A stretch of 64,000 nt of DNA from Mimachlamys varia (Eukaryota; Mollusca; Bivalvia; Pectinida; Pectinidae): the NCBI GenBank assembly GCA_947623455.1, contig OX392543.1, forward strand, positions 18,412,757 through 18,476,756. The letters are read 5' to 3'. The position numbers and the translations under genes were made by a program. This document shows, in pieces, positions 11,590 to 23,329 of the stretch (its first letter is position 1; each line of letters opens with the position of its first letter). The notes below the pieces were generated by a model that saw nothing but the letters and a program-made list of their open reading frames with translations, searched no databases and was not told where the DNA came from.

Positions 11590-12430
11590 ATTTTTAAAAT
11601 TATGCCAAAACCTTTTTATTGTTGCATAGAGCGCATTTACATACAGGACCATCCCATGTGTGTAACAGTCTGCGAAAGAGTAGTAGTGTTCAGCCAGCCT
11701 GGTTTCATTCGACAGACTGTTCCACGCCTGAGCTGCCTGGTATCGGAAAGATTTTTGTCCAAACTTAGTAGATTGATTCTGAGTTGTACCACAGAGTCTG
11801 TTTTTCGGAGATCATACACAGTAATAAGGTCATTCAGACATTCAGGATATATTTTCTGAATAATTTTAAAACCCTCGACTGCCATATATTTTATTCGTCT
11901 GACATGAAGGAAAGTTTGTTTATTTAAAGCTAATAGTTCGTTAAGGGGAGTGGTGAAATCATTTTTAATAAAACGTAATGCACGTTCCTGTATCTTTTCC
12001 TTCTTACGTGTATTTCCAAGGCTTCAGAAATACCATGCAAGAGGGCAGTAGGATTGAAATTAGAATGGATAACATATTTAGAAACGGTCATTTTCTCCGT
12101 CTTTGTTAGATTATTACCAATCCTCTTCAGTATAAATAGTTGTTTAGAAGCTATACGGCAAATGTTCGAAAGGTGCATGTCAAAATTTAGATTAGAATCG
12201 ATGTCAACCACCAGTAGCTTGACTGTATTTTCACATTTAACAAACACGGAACCAATATTAAAATTATCAATTTGCTCAAAGTTTTATTTAGCCAATACAT
12301 ATTGCCTGAAATTTGTCCGGGTTGGTTTTCATACCAAGACCACAATTAATTTTACTATATGCTTCATTGTAACATTTAATTTCATAACAAATTCCCAAAA
12401 TCCGATAGCCAACTTTCAATCACAAGAGTA
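11590..12430 (-). pseudogene. CR1-like non-LTR retrotransposon, 3' end of the RT frame
   Basis: Minus-strand frames read the C-terminal part of a reverse-transcriptase polyprotein. First comes KLLVVDIDSNLNFDMHLS with LFILKRIGNNLTK (about 12090-12240), the block after the RT palm. Then comes MAVEGFKIIQKIYPECLN (about 11830-11885) and a tail with WSCM. Frames change between these blocks, so the copy is dead. The assignment to the CR1/jockey side of LINEs is from remembered motif order. Confidence 0.75.
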
Positions 12431-12949
12431 AAATATCAAAATTTCAGTATAGCATGTTGGCCTTTTTCTTTAGATAATCGTCTGCATGTGTCATCAACGT
12501 CAAATATAAACTTCTGGGTCAGGGGGTAGGGATAAAAATGACATGCACAGTGTACCAAATCGACACAGTAAATGTTAGAAGGATATCTCTAGAATATTTA
12601 AACACCAAACTTGTCCAAAAATACCCAGTTCTAACAGACATGGTATAGTTTTTTACTAAAACGCCTAGATTTCTAAGAGACTTCATTCGTGGGTACTGAA
12701 CCCGGAAGCATTTAATTGTGGTTTTAGTCCATTCGTTGCTCTGTATATATGTGTCAGTCGGGGTACCAAAAAGATAATAAATATCGTTGGTTCTTCCTCA
12801 GATTTTAACTTATAGATACAAACGAAGCCCTGTAACATAAGAACAACACATTACTCAGATGAACTCACGTACACACACCCTCAGACAACATACGAACACG
12901 CCGGCATACACAAAATCGAGCACACCCTCACTCCCGTTCGCACCAACAC
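12431..12949. other. non-coding, nothing recognised
   Basis: AT-rich DNA between two LINE remnants, without recognisable features. Confidence 0.4.
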
Positions 12950-14145
12950 CATGCTTACCAGGCTTCCAAATCCCCTCGTCTCTGGATATTGTGATTCAGA
13001 GCAATAAGTAACAAGAGACGACTGAAAATTATTTGAATTTCCCCGATATACCAAAACTTACAGAGTCAGAGTCATATTCTCTAGAGGGTGAGATAGCTCT
13101 TGAAGAGGCAAGTTATTTTCTAAAAGATATAAAAAAAAAAAACAATAAAAGTCCAGGATCAGACAGGATTCACAGGTGAATTTTTCAAGTTTTTTCTAGA
13201 ATAAAGTTGGTAAGATTGTAGTTCGATCTTTAAATTTAGGTTTTTCAAAAAAGGAATTATCAGTAACTCGGCGACAAGGTGTATTTACATGCATACCAAA
13301 AGGTGATAAACCTAGACATTTCTTTAAAAAAGGGCGTCCAATTTCCTAATTGAATATAACATATAAAATGGCTTCTGGAGTAATCTCATACCGAAGAAAA
13401 AGTGTTTTAAATAAACGTATTTGTCATGATCAAACAGGGTTTCTATCAGGGAGGTATATTGGGGGAAATACGCGTCTAATTTATGATATTATGAAATTCA
13501 CAGAACAAATAGTATACCCGGTATGATATTAATGGTAGATTTTGAAGAAAAAAAACATTCGACTTTGTGTCTTGGAAATATATACAAAAAGTTTTAAGGT
13601 TTTTTGGCTTTGGCAATGATATATATTTTAAAGTGGTTTAATACACTACACACAAATGTTAAGCCACAATTAATCAAGGTGGAAATTTATCTCAATTTTT
13701 TTTTTATATAAAAAGATCTTGTCGTCAAGGCGGTCCAGTAGCTCCCTACATCTTTATTATTTGCGCTATTTTTGTATAGATACTGAATAGAAGTAACCTT
13801 TGCAAAAGTTATTTTGGAAAGATGTATTCAATGTCTGGTTACAAACTGAATTATACAAAAGAAATAAAAGAACTATAGAACAAATCCTTTTTGACAAAGT
13901 GCATTTTGCATAACAAGGACATAACAGTTGGCGGAAAACCTATTTTCTACAAAACATGGTTTAAATCAGGAATACATACAAATGCAGATATTTTGAATGA
14001 CCAAGACACTATTACTTTCTATCCTTTTTAAGAATTTTCACAAAAAAATCAATAACAATAATGTTATTTGTTCCCTTGATTGCTTTTGTAAAATTGTCCA
14101 TGGTCTTTTGTCTAATAATGATTTCAAAATAAGAAAAAGAGAAAA
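12950..14145 (+). pseudogene. Tx1/L1-like LINE remnant with reverse-transcriptase fragments
   Basis: Three plus-strand frames together read a damaged RT. Around 13145 is SPGSDR/FTGEFFKFF (finger motif). Around 13285 is FTCIPKGDKPRHF. Around 13430 is DQTGFLSGRYIGGNTRLIYD. Around 13520 is MILMVDFEE, the first catalytic Asp region. Around 13725 is RQGGPVAPYIFIICAIF. Around 13930 is ITVGGKPIFYKTWFKSG, the C-terminal block also seen in the LINE at 38 kb. The FADD catalytic box is missing, and stops and frameshifts abound, so the copy is dead. Confidence 0.8.
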
Positions 14146-14389
14146 CTGACCCTCACGGTTGACAGTTGTAGAGTGACCAGTAGAGGACAGGAGATTTTGC
14201 ATGAAAGCTCGGTGCGCAGCCGCAGTGAAAGTAGGAGAGAACGTCGTGCCGCTCGTCGAGTGTAATGTCCGCGCTTCATCAGTCAGATGAAGCGTGCATG
14301 TCGAGGTCAAGGTTAAACGCCACAATACAATACGTGAGAACAGTTCAGGACATGTACAGATATTACATCATAATGCGATATATAAGTAC
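14146..14389. other. non-coding spacer between two LINEs
   Basis: A GC-richer stretch with no clear assignment. It may be part of the L2-like element upstream of the recognisable block. Confidence 0.35.
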
Positions 14390-14988
14390 AGAAGGTCCAG
14401 AACACGGCAGCATGTCTCGTTTCTTGAGTTAGAAAGAGAGAGCACGCCACTCCTGTTCTGTATTCATTGCACTGGTTACCTGTACAATACAGGTCACAGT
14501 ACAAAATCTTGGTATACACATATAAAGCACTGGATGAAACAGCTCCCCAGTACATAAGGGAACTAGTTACCTTGTATCAGCCGTCACGATCACTGAGGTC
14601 GGAGACAGAATCATTGTTGTGTGTCCCAAAATCTCGTACTGTGACCTATGGAAACCATTATTTTGGGAGAGTTTCGGCCACGTTGTATAATAGCTTACCA
14701 TCCGCTATCCGAAAAACAAATACTCTGGCCAAATTCAAGAAACATCTGAAGACGTACCTTTTCGAGTCTGCATATTAGGGTATCAACTTAGACGACATGT
14801 ATATACTGACATTTATTTATCTAGTTCGTATTTATATGCATTTTTATATTATTACATTAGCTTAGATTGTAATAACTTCTTTATTTATGCATTGCAAGTA
14901 TCAAACTATTATCTTCATGTTGTGAAGCGCTTTAGAGTAATTTAACAAATTATATAGAGTGCTATATAAATGTTGTATACTATTACAG
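14390..14988 (+). pseudogene. L2-like LINE 3' end
   Basis: The plus strand reads the conserved C-terminus of L2-clade LINE polyproteins: LHWLPVQYRSQYKILVYTYK, then APQYIRELV, then TYGNHYFGRVSATLYNSLPS and AKFKKHLKTYLFESAY with a stop at 14776-14778. Upstream, NTAACLVS-type sequence is present with a frame change. The 3' untranslated part ends with GAAGCGCTTTAGAG and GCTATATAAATGTTGTA, the usual L2-type tail. The element is 5'-truncated and is followed at once by the 67-bp minisatellite. Confidence 0.85.
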
Positions 14989-17900
14989 TTCACCGAGTAT
15001 ACAGCACAGGGACATGACACATGGGACATACAATGACAGTAACTCTGGGTTACACATTCCAGAGTATACCAGTACAGGGACATGATACATTGGACATATA
15101 ATGACAGTTACTCTTGGTTACACATTCCAGAGTATACAGCACAGGGACATGACACATTGGACATACAATGACAGTAACTCTGGGTTACACATTCCAGAGT
15201 ATACCAGCACAGGGACATGATACATTGGACATATAATGACAGTTACTCTTGGTTACACATTCCAGAATATACCAGCACAGGGACATGACACATGGGACAT
15301 ACAATGACAGTAACTCTGGGTTACACATTCCAGAGTATACCAGCACAGGGACATGATACATTGGACATACAATGACAGTTACTCTTGGTTACACATTCCA
15401 GAGTATACAGCACAGGGACATGACACATTGGACATACAATGACAGTTACTCTGGGTTACACATTCCAGAGTATACAGCACAGGGACATGACACATGGGAC
15501 ATACAATGACAGTAACTCTGGGTTACACATTCCAGAGTATACAGCACAGGGACATGATACATGGGACATACAATGACAGTAACTCTGGGTTACACATTCC
15601 AGAGTATACCAGCACAGGGACATGATACATTGGACATACAATGACAGTAACTCTGGGTTACACATTCCAGAGTATACAGCACAGGGACATGTTACATTGG
15701 ACATACAATGACAGTAACTCTGGGTTACACATTCCAGAGTATTCAGCACAGGGACATGATACATGGGACATACAATGACAGTAACTCTGGGTTACACATT
15801 CCAGAGTATTCAGCACAGGGACATGATACATGGGACATACAATGACAGTAACTCTGGGTTACACATTCCAGAGTATACCAGTACAGGGACATGATACATG
15901 GGACATACAATGACAGTAACTCTGGGTTACACATTCCAGAGTATACCAGTACAGGGACATGATACATGGGACATACAATGACAGTAACTCTGGGTTACAC
16001 ATTCCAGAGTATACCAGTACAGGGACATGATACATTGGACATACAATGACAGTTACTCTTGGTTACACATTCCAGAATATACCAGCACAGGGACATGACA
16101 CATGGGACATACAATGACAGTAACTCTGGGTTACACATTCCAGAGTATACCAGCACAGGGACATGATACATTGGACATACAATGACAGTAACTCTGGGTT
16201 ACACATTCCAGAGTATACAGCACAGGGACATGTACATGGGACATACAATGACAGTAACTCTGGGTTACACATTCCAGAGAATACCAGTACAGGGACATGA
16301 TACATTGGACATACAATGACAGTAACTCTGGGTTACACATTCCAGAGTATTCAGCACAGGGACATGATACATTGGACATACAATGACAGTAACTCTTGGT
16401 TACACATTCCAGAGTATACAGCACAGGGACATGATACATGGGATATACAATGACATTAACTCTGGGTTACACATTCCAGAGTATACCAGTACAGGGACAT
16501 GATACATGGGACATACAATGACATTAACTCTGGGTTACACATTCCAGAGTATACCAGCACAGGGACATGATTCATGGGACATACAATGACATTAACTCTG
16601 GGTTACACATTCCAGAGTATACCAGTACAGGGACATGATACATTGGACATACAATGACATTAACTCTGGGTTACACATTCCAGAGTATACCAGCACAGGG
16701 ACATGATTCATGGGACATACAATGACATTAACTCTGGTTACACATTCCAGAGTATACCAGTACAGGGACATGATACATGGGACATACAATGACAGTAACT
16801 TTTGGTTACACATTCCAGAGTATACCAGTACAGGGACATGATACATTGGACATACAATGACAGTTACTCTTGGTTACACATTCCAGAGTATACCAGCACA
16901 GGGACATGATTCATGGGACATACAATGACATTAACTCTTGGTTACACATTCCAGAGTATACCAGCACAGGGACATGACACATGGGACATACAATGACAGT
17001 AACTCTGGGTTACACATTCCAAAGTATACAGCACAGGGACATGATACATGGGACATACAATGACAGTAACTCTGGGTTACACATTCCAGAGTATACAGCA
17101 CAGGGACATGACACATTGGACTTACAATGACAGTTACTCTTGGTTACACATTCCAGAGTATACCAGTACAGGGACATGATACATTGGACATACAATGACA
17201 GTTACTCTTGGTTACACATTCCAGAGTATACAGCACAGGGACATGACACATTGGACATACAATGACAGTTACTCTGGGTTACACATTCTAGAGTAAACAG
17301 CACAGGGACAAGTAACCTTGGACATACAATGACTGTAACTCTAGGTTACACATTCCAGAGTATACCAGCACAGGGACATGATACATGGGACATACAATGA
17401 CATTAACTCTGGGTTACACATTCCAGAGTATACAACACAGGGACATGATACATTGGACATACAATGACAGTTACTCTGGGTTTGACATATTCGAGAATCC
17501 AGCACCGGGACATGATACATGGGACATACAATGACAGTAACTCTTGGTTACACATTCCAGAGTATTCAGCACAGGGACATGATACATTGGACATACAATG
17601 ACAGTAACTCTGGGTTACACATTCCAGAGTATACAGCACAGGGACATGATACATGGGATATACAATGACAGTAACTCTGGGTTACACATTCCAGAGTATA
17701 CCAGCACAGGGACATGATACATTGGACATACAATGTCAGTAACTCTTGGTTACACATTCCAGAGTATACCAGTACAGGGACATGATACATGGGACATACA
17801 ATGACAGTAACTCTCGGTTACACATTCCAGAGTAAACCAGCACAGGGACATAGTACATTGGACATACAATGACAGTAACTCTCGGTTACACATTCCAGAG

Positions 17901-18652
17901 TATACCAGTACAGGGACATGATACATTGGACATACAATGACAGTTACTCTTGGTTACACATTCCAGAGTATACCAGCACAGGGACATGATACATATGTAC
18001 ATTGGACATACAATGTCAGTAACTCTGGGTTACACATTCCAGAGTATACCAGCACAGGGACATGATTCATGGGACATACAATGACAGTTACTCTTGGTTA
18101 CACATTCCAGAGTATACCAGTACAGGGACATGATACATTGGACATACAATGACAGTAACTCTGGGTTACACATTCCAGAGTATACCAGCACAGGGACATG
18201 ATTCATGGGACATACAATGACATTAACTCTGGGTTACACATTCCAGAGTATACCAGCACAGGGACAGGATACATGGGACATACAATGACAGTAACTTTGG
18301 GTTACACATTCCAGAGTATACCAGCACAGGGACATGATTCATGGGACTTACAATGACATTAACTCTGGGTTATACATTCCAGAGTATACCAGCACAGGGA
18401 CATGACACATGGGACATACAATGACAGTAACTCTGGGTTACACATTCCAGAGTATACCAGCACAGGGACATGGTACATGGGACATACAATGACTGTAGCT
18501 CTGGGTTACACATTCCAGAGTATACCAGCACAGGGACATGGTACATGGGACATACAATGACAGTAACTCTGGGTTACACATTCCAAAGTATACCAGCACA
18601 GGGACATGACACATGGGACGTACGGTAATAGTAATGACCCTGGGTTACACAT
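14989..18652. repeat. minisatellite, unit 67 or 68 bp, about 54 copies
   Basis: Head-to-tail copies of a unit containing CAGAGTATACCAGCACAGGG, then ACATGATACATTGGACATAC and AATGACAGTAACTCTGGGTT. Units differ mainly by one extra C (67 versus 68 bp), CAGCA versus CAGTA, and CATTGGAC versus CATGGGAC. The minus strand shows open frames such as CHCMSHVSCPC, but the unit is not a multiple of three and the frame rotates, so these are not genes. The array begins exactly where the L2 tail ends. Confidence 0.97.
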
Positions 18653-19093
18653 CCCCACCCCCCTCAAGGAAAATGTCTCCCACATTTCAGTTTCGGGTCA
18701 GGTAAATATAGACAGTAATCATGGTTTAACTAATTTATGACACAATTTAACGTAATTTATCTAATATCATGTATTTAATTATAATAGAAAATACATACAG
18801 GCTGATAACTACTGCATCATCCGCTGGCTATAACGTAGAAACAAAGCAACATTATATCAATATTTATACAGGCTGGCGCTACAACAAATCGTAGGTTATG
18901 TCCGCTCCTGAAACGAAGTATTTGGATGGTCCCATTCATAGTAGGTGAAATGATAAATCGTTTGAATAAAACGGCCATTTCAATCATTGCATGTAGTCCA
19001 GTCAAATTAGCAAAAAATATAGGCATAACCATGACAAAATTGAAACAAAATTTATTTACATATTTTCTGAATGGTGGATACCTATACTGTAAC
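18653..19093. other. non-coding, nothing recognised
   Basis: Short AT-rich spacer; small overlapping frames on both strands are not supported. Confidence 0.45.
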
Positions 19094-19446
19094 AGAAAAA
19101 AGTCCCAGAAAATCCCAATGGGGGAAAAGTGGGTTTTTTTGGCCTTCTAAAGGACCAGGAAAGGTAAGAAAGTCAAACGCTTAACCATATTTGAAGTACA
19201 ATATCTAACCCATTTGTAACACTGGACATACAAATTTAACAGTATGACAAGACCAACCAAACTACAGTAAAATTGTGTTTCTATATTAGTTGGTATTTAC
19301 ATACTGTTAAACCATATGCCCAGTGTTACAATTGAGGTAGATATAAGACCTCAGATATGGTTATAGGTGTGATTATTTTCATTTTCCTGATCCTTTAGAA
19401 GGCCAAAAAACACTTTCCCCCATTTAGGTTTTCTTGGACTTTTTTC
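19094..19446. mobile_element. foldback element, about 353 bp
   Basis: The left end (GAAAAAAGTCCCAGAAAATC, then TGGGGGAAAAGTG and TTGGCCTTCTAAAGGA) is complemented at the right end (TCCTTTAGAAGGCCAAAAAA, then CTTTCCCCCA and GGACTTTTTTC). The interior is also inverted: AACACTGGACATAC...TTAACAGTATG against CATACTGTTAAACC...CCCAGTGTTACA. The whole element can therefore fold into one hairpin. Confidence 0.85.
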
Positions 19447-20828
19447 TCGTTATAAGTATGATGCTCATCAACCAAAATATGAAAGAATAAATTCTGTTGC
19501 AATTAGTTCGAAGTTAAATCATAAATTGACTGGACTAATGTGTTGTGTGATTCATTGACTTCTGTACAAGCTTGCATTACGTCTGTCATGTTAAAACAAG
19601 CAGCTTAACATAAATGTATTTAAACTGGCCAGTTGTTTAACGAAATATACAACGAGGTAATGACAATCCTGACAAAGACTTTTCAACAAAGCATTGAATG
19701 CGGTCTGACACCATTCAGTGTATAAAGTACTGTGTCTGGTTTTATGTCAAAATGCCATACCGGCCATTTCAATGCTATACGAAAACGGGAGCATTGTTAC
19801 CAACATGAACAAAATTGTAACCTTTTGGAAAAATAGTGTTGCTTTTAAAGATTTGATTTAAGATTTATTGAACATGAGCACATTTGCTTGAATTTCTGTC
19901 AGTATATAAAAGAAATGTTTATATAAGGATTGTACCTCATTTTGACTGCGTATACGGTAGTATGCCCGCAGTTGGCAACGAACATATTCTATGGTGCGCG
20001 TTAGCGCTCCATAACTCCATTGCTTCGCGTTTACGCAATTTACCTCGTGTTCCATTGGATTTATGATCTAATAAACTAAACAAAATCAAAGGTTAATCCT
20101 TAAATATAACCAACGAATGTAATGCTGTTTGGGTGCAGCCATGCATTTACGTCCGAATTCTTTTATAATGCTGCAGGTGGAAACTTGCTATAAAATACTC
20201 AATATAAAATCAATGGACTATTTTAGTAAATAGGATCTTACACGAGTGTCGATGTCATATGGAATTTATTAAAAGAGTTCAATAATTTAATATGTCACGA
20301 GCCTTTATAGCGAACTCTCAAATCATTCTCTATAAGGAAAGCTTTCTTCTTTGACGGTACGATTTTCACTACCAGGGCAATCATATGACGCCATAAAGAC
20401 GTCATTTGTTTATGACGTCACAAAAGTGTTATTACACGTGTGTACTACCATATTTATGATAAGGCCGTATGGCATGACTGAACGCGTCAGTTATGTGATA
20501 ATTATTGCTATTACACATGTGACAAACTCCCGATATACCTCTGGTATATAACTTCCTTAACACAACCTTTTATTATCTATACTATGTAACACATTTCTTA
20601 CTCATGTTTTGAATATTCTATATTGTTTATAAACCACATAGGAGATGAGTCGTTGACGAGATGTGTTTTCGAATTTAGATAAAATCTATTATTATACCGT
20701 TTTATCACAACAAATAGATGATCTCAAAACGGTTCACAAATTGTTATTCGTGGTTATAGGGCGCTAACGGTCAGCATTCTATAATTGAAAGCACTGCCCA
20801 ACCACGTACTCATTTACAGCTGAGTAGA
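19447..20828. other. non-coding; dispersed repeat family C at 19905-20080
   Basis: No gene. The block 19905-20080 (GACTGCGTATACGGTAGTAT, then TTACGCAATTTACCTCGTG and CCATTGGATTTATGAT) recurs in parts at 28470-28520, 28890-29000 and, inverted, at 60620-60690, so it is a dispersed repeat of unknown type. Confidence 0.55.
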
Positions 20829-20867
20829 ATGGAACAAGCGGAGTTAAGTATCTTGATCAAGGATACA

Positions 20868-20948
20868 ATACAAGTGCCATGGCTGGGACTCGAACTCGCT
20901 ACCTTTCGATCACGAGATCGACGTCCTACCACTAGACAACCGTGCCTC
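20868..20948 (-). repeat. tRNA-like sequence, probably SINE head
   Basis: The minus strand reads a tRNA-like segment beginning GAGGCACGGTTGTCTAGTGG (A box) with a B box AGTTCGAGTCCCAG. I could not fold a standard anticodon arm and T arm, so a working tRNA gene is unlikely. Confidence 0.5.
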
Positions 20949-21013
20949 CTAATTATTAAATTATTTTTATATAAGTGTTTTTGTTATATTATCATTATTG
21001 GGAAACAGGAAAG

Positions 21014-21175
21014 ATAATAGTGTGTTTCTACTGGGGATCGAACCCTTGATCTCTAGGTTTCTAGTCGGACGCTCTATCACTTAGCTAAAAGGAAATACCC
21101 TCTTGCTGGAAGCTAGAAGGCGACCTAATCATATATACATGTACCATTAAAATCTGCCACAATACTACCCTTTTT
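21014..21175 (-). repeat. tRNA-like repeat, copy 1 of a direct pair
   Basis: The minus strand has A box TTAGCTAAGTGATAGAGCG and B box GGTTCGATCCCCAG. The part beyond the head (AGGCGACCTAATCA on the plus strand) is shared with the next copy. Probably a short SINE. Confidence 0.6.
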
Positions 21176-21275
21176 TAAATGTGTTCGCCCTCGAACAGCA
21201 CATCCCAGGTTCCAACTTCACTGTCACCACAAGGAGGGCCATGGGCAGCCTTTCTAACAGGAAGGAGAAAGAGGG

Positions 21276-21440
21276 GCTTCCGCCGGGGATCGAACCATTG
21301 ATCTCTAGGTTCCTAGTTGGACGCTCTACCACTGAGCTAAATGGAAATACCCTCTAGCCCGAAACTAGAAGGCGACCTAATCAATCATATGTCCAATTGA
21401 AATATGCCTCAATTGTATAACTTATTATTGTTCCACCACA
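21276..21440 (-). repeat. tRNA-like repeat, copy 2 of a direct pair
   Basis: The minus strand has A box TTAGCTCAGTGGTAGAGCG and B box GGTTCGATCCCCGG, followed by the same non-tRNA part as the copy at 21014. Both point the same way, about 260 bp apart. Confidence 0.6.
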
Positions 21441-21540
21441 ATACCCTGTGTTAATCTACTATCAGACCATTGTATAAACGTGCTGACTGTTGGATACATA
21501 TGTTATATACCACTAGTGAATATGACCTTCCGGACTTTTG

Positions 21541-21632
21541 ATTGGTCGAGGAGTTGAACTTTGACCGGAAATCACGTGGTTCAATGCAACGTGCTGATTT
21601 TTGACGTCGTCACAATATTGCGGGTATATATA
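21541..21632 (+). promoter_or_regulatory. promoter-like block upstream of the methyltransferase gene
   Basis: In 92 bp there are an inverted CCAAT box (ATTGG at 21541), an E-box CACGTG (21573-21578), a CRE-like TGACGTCG (21602) and a TATA box TATATATA (21625-21632). Order and spacing fit a pol II promoter with a start near 21655-21660, some 270 bp before the coding exon. This is inference from motifs only. Confidence 0.45.
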
Positions 21633-21708
21633 CGAGATGATTTGTTTTCGTGCAAATATTCCGCGGTTAACAGAAAACAACACTGCCACTGCGACTTAAT
21701 ATTATTGT

Positions 21709-21846
21709 GGTTATTGGATATGGAATTCATATTACTCTCGTTGATTATTTTTAAAAAGTTACAAAAGACACTCGCTAAATCTCGTGTCTTTTGTAACTTT
21801 TACAAAATAATTAACTCGAACGAAATGAATTCCATATCCAACAATC
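21709..21846. repeat. long imperfect hairpin
   Basis: The left arm (ATTGGATATGGAATTCATA, then GTTACAAAAGACAC) is repeated in inverted form on the right (GTGTCTTTTGTAAC, then GAATTCCATATCCAA). The arms are about 62-66 nt around a loop of about 7 nt, with a few mismatches. It lies between the TATA box and the acceptor of the methyltransferase exon, so it may be transcribed in the leader or first intron. Confidence 0.85.
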
Positions 21847-21925
21847 ACTTGTTGTGTAACCTTTAGAAATATTATGATTTTATTAGTACTTTTATTATCA
21901 TTTAGCAATTTTGTTGTGTGTTTCA

Positions 21926-22850
21926 GAGAAGATCCAATATACATTCAGTGTTTTCACTGGTTGTGGTCTTCGGCCTTGGTTTGGTGTGCCGGGATGTCAT
22001 TTTTTCGATCTTCGGCAAGTCCGTGGACCCTGCAGAAGATATTTACCTACTCACTGGAGGCCGGAGCTACGCTGACCCGGATTTTACTGAATGTCGAGGA
22101 AACAAACCCCCAAGTTACTTTTCACGGTATCCCCGGAGAACGTGTGCGTCTAATAACACATATGTAGACTTTGGTGGCATTATGACCGCCGAGCAATCTG
22201 TTCGAGTAAATACATGTATTCTTAATTACAAAAAACAATTGAAAGGACAACTTGAGTTAGAGAAAAAGAACAGGGATGACCGCTGGAATAGCCATGGGTA
22301 TCTCAACAACAGCAGCTTTGTCATCGAGGTTGGTGGCTATACAGGATCTGACGCCGAAGAGTTAAACTCGCGATACCACCCAGGTACATACATTGTGCTT
22401 GAGCCTGTCGAAAAGTTTTTCAATATTTTGACGAAAAGATTCTTTTTCTCGCCAAATGTGGTGGTGTATAATTTTGGAATCGATATTAGTGACGGTGCAT
22501 TTTATGTTGACGACAAGCATAACGACGCCGCATCTATCTTCGAAACACATCAAACAGGCAAAGAGTGTAGGATTGTAAACGTCACCAAATTTTTCGAAAA
22601 TGTGTCAGTGAGGAAACGAGACGTAGACCTAATAACAATGAATTGTGAGGGATGTGAGTACGCCGTACTGGATCTTCTCCTCTCGACAGACTACATACGT
22701 CACTTCCGGAATATCCAGTTCCAACCTCATAATATTCCGCGAATATGTTATCCGATCCAGAGGTTTTGCTGGTATCAGGAACTATTAAGGAAAACACATA
22801 GACAGAGATTTCAGTTTAAATATGTATGGGAGAGTTGGAGACGGATATAA
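21926..22850 (+). CDS. FkbM-type methyltransferase, terminal coding exon (5' part not found)
   Basis: This exon encodes about 307 residues of a protein in the FkbM methyltransferase family (S-adenosylmethionine-dependent, Methyltransf_21 type). After RRSNIH comes a hydrophobic segment VFSLVVVFGLGLV, which fits a signal anchor placing the catalytic part in the secretory lumen. The SAM-binding motif is FVIEVGGYTGSDAEEL, followed by TYIVLEPVEKFF with the acidic residue after beta 2. The typical family motif DLITMNCEGCEYAVLDLLL stands at about two thirds of the length. The start is not visible. The frame is closed by a TAG about 20 bases upstream, and GTGTGTTTCAG at 21915-21925 looks like a splice acceptor, so a short upstream exon with the Met is likely. 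The substrate is unknown. The stop TAA is at 22848-22850, and a MITE begins 7 bp later. Confidence 0.8.
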
Positions 22851-22857
22851 AAATGTT

Positions 22858-23088
22858 TTAAGGACCAATATACGTAACTTTCGGCAAAACCTGAAGCGAA
22901 AAGCAAGCCTAATAACTTTTAATATATTTAGTTAGTTAAGACTAACTGATACCAGCAATATTCAAAATGAATTCTTACGCGTTAACCGGTATGACAGCAG
23001 TTGAAACTCCGTATTTGTCAACAAGCGTCCATTTTGAACTGTCTTCTAATTTCGGCTTGTTGTTGAAGTGGGTCTCACCTGAATTAAC
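22858..23088. mobile_element. TTAA-flanked MITE, truncated copy
   Basis: Starts TTAAGGACCAATATACGTAA and follows the same order as the full copies at 23330 and 26160 (AAGCAAGCCTAATAACTT, then TACGCGTTAACCGGTA), then stops before the second terminus. It sits directly after the methyltransferase stop codon and would form its 3' untranslated region. Confidence 0.8.
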
Positions 23089-23329
23089 TTAAGACAAATT
23101 TAGACTTAAGATTGTTTTATGATCCTTGGGCCTGGGCTCATTAAATGATAAACACGGTAAATAGAGAATACATTGTTATTATCTTACAATACAAAAACTA
23201 TTTTTGGCGAGGATAAAGAAAGGCGAGATGACGATGTTTTATTTTGTTTATATTGCAGACATTTAACACTGATATCCGGATATTCGCATAAATGGATCAA
23301 AAGCGAACAGTGTTAAACTTTTTATTGCA

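Noticed and set aside
14901..17790. Repeated Cys-rich frames on the minus strand of the 67-bp array.
   Set aside because: The unit is not a multiple of three, so the frame rotates from unit to unit and is broken by the 67/68-bp difference. No start, splice context or conservation of one frame.
14989..18652. CRISPR-like array.
   Set aside because: The whole unit repeats, with no unique spacers, and the genome is eukaryotic.
20868..21440. Working tRNA genes.
   Set aside because: A and B boxes are present but I could not fold a proper anticodon and T arm, two copies share non-tRNA flanks, and this fits SINE heads.
21918..21926. GTG at 21918 as the start of the methyltransferase.
   Set aside because: Animal genes rarely start with GTG, and this GTG lies inside a good splice acceptor (GTGTGTTTCAG). 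An upstream coding exon is more likely.
21874..22167. A 97-codon frame starting with ATG at 21874 and overlapping the methyltransferase exon.
   Set aside because: It is in a different frame, ends inside the exon, and has no family motif. The motifs of the FkbM family are in the other frame.
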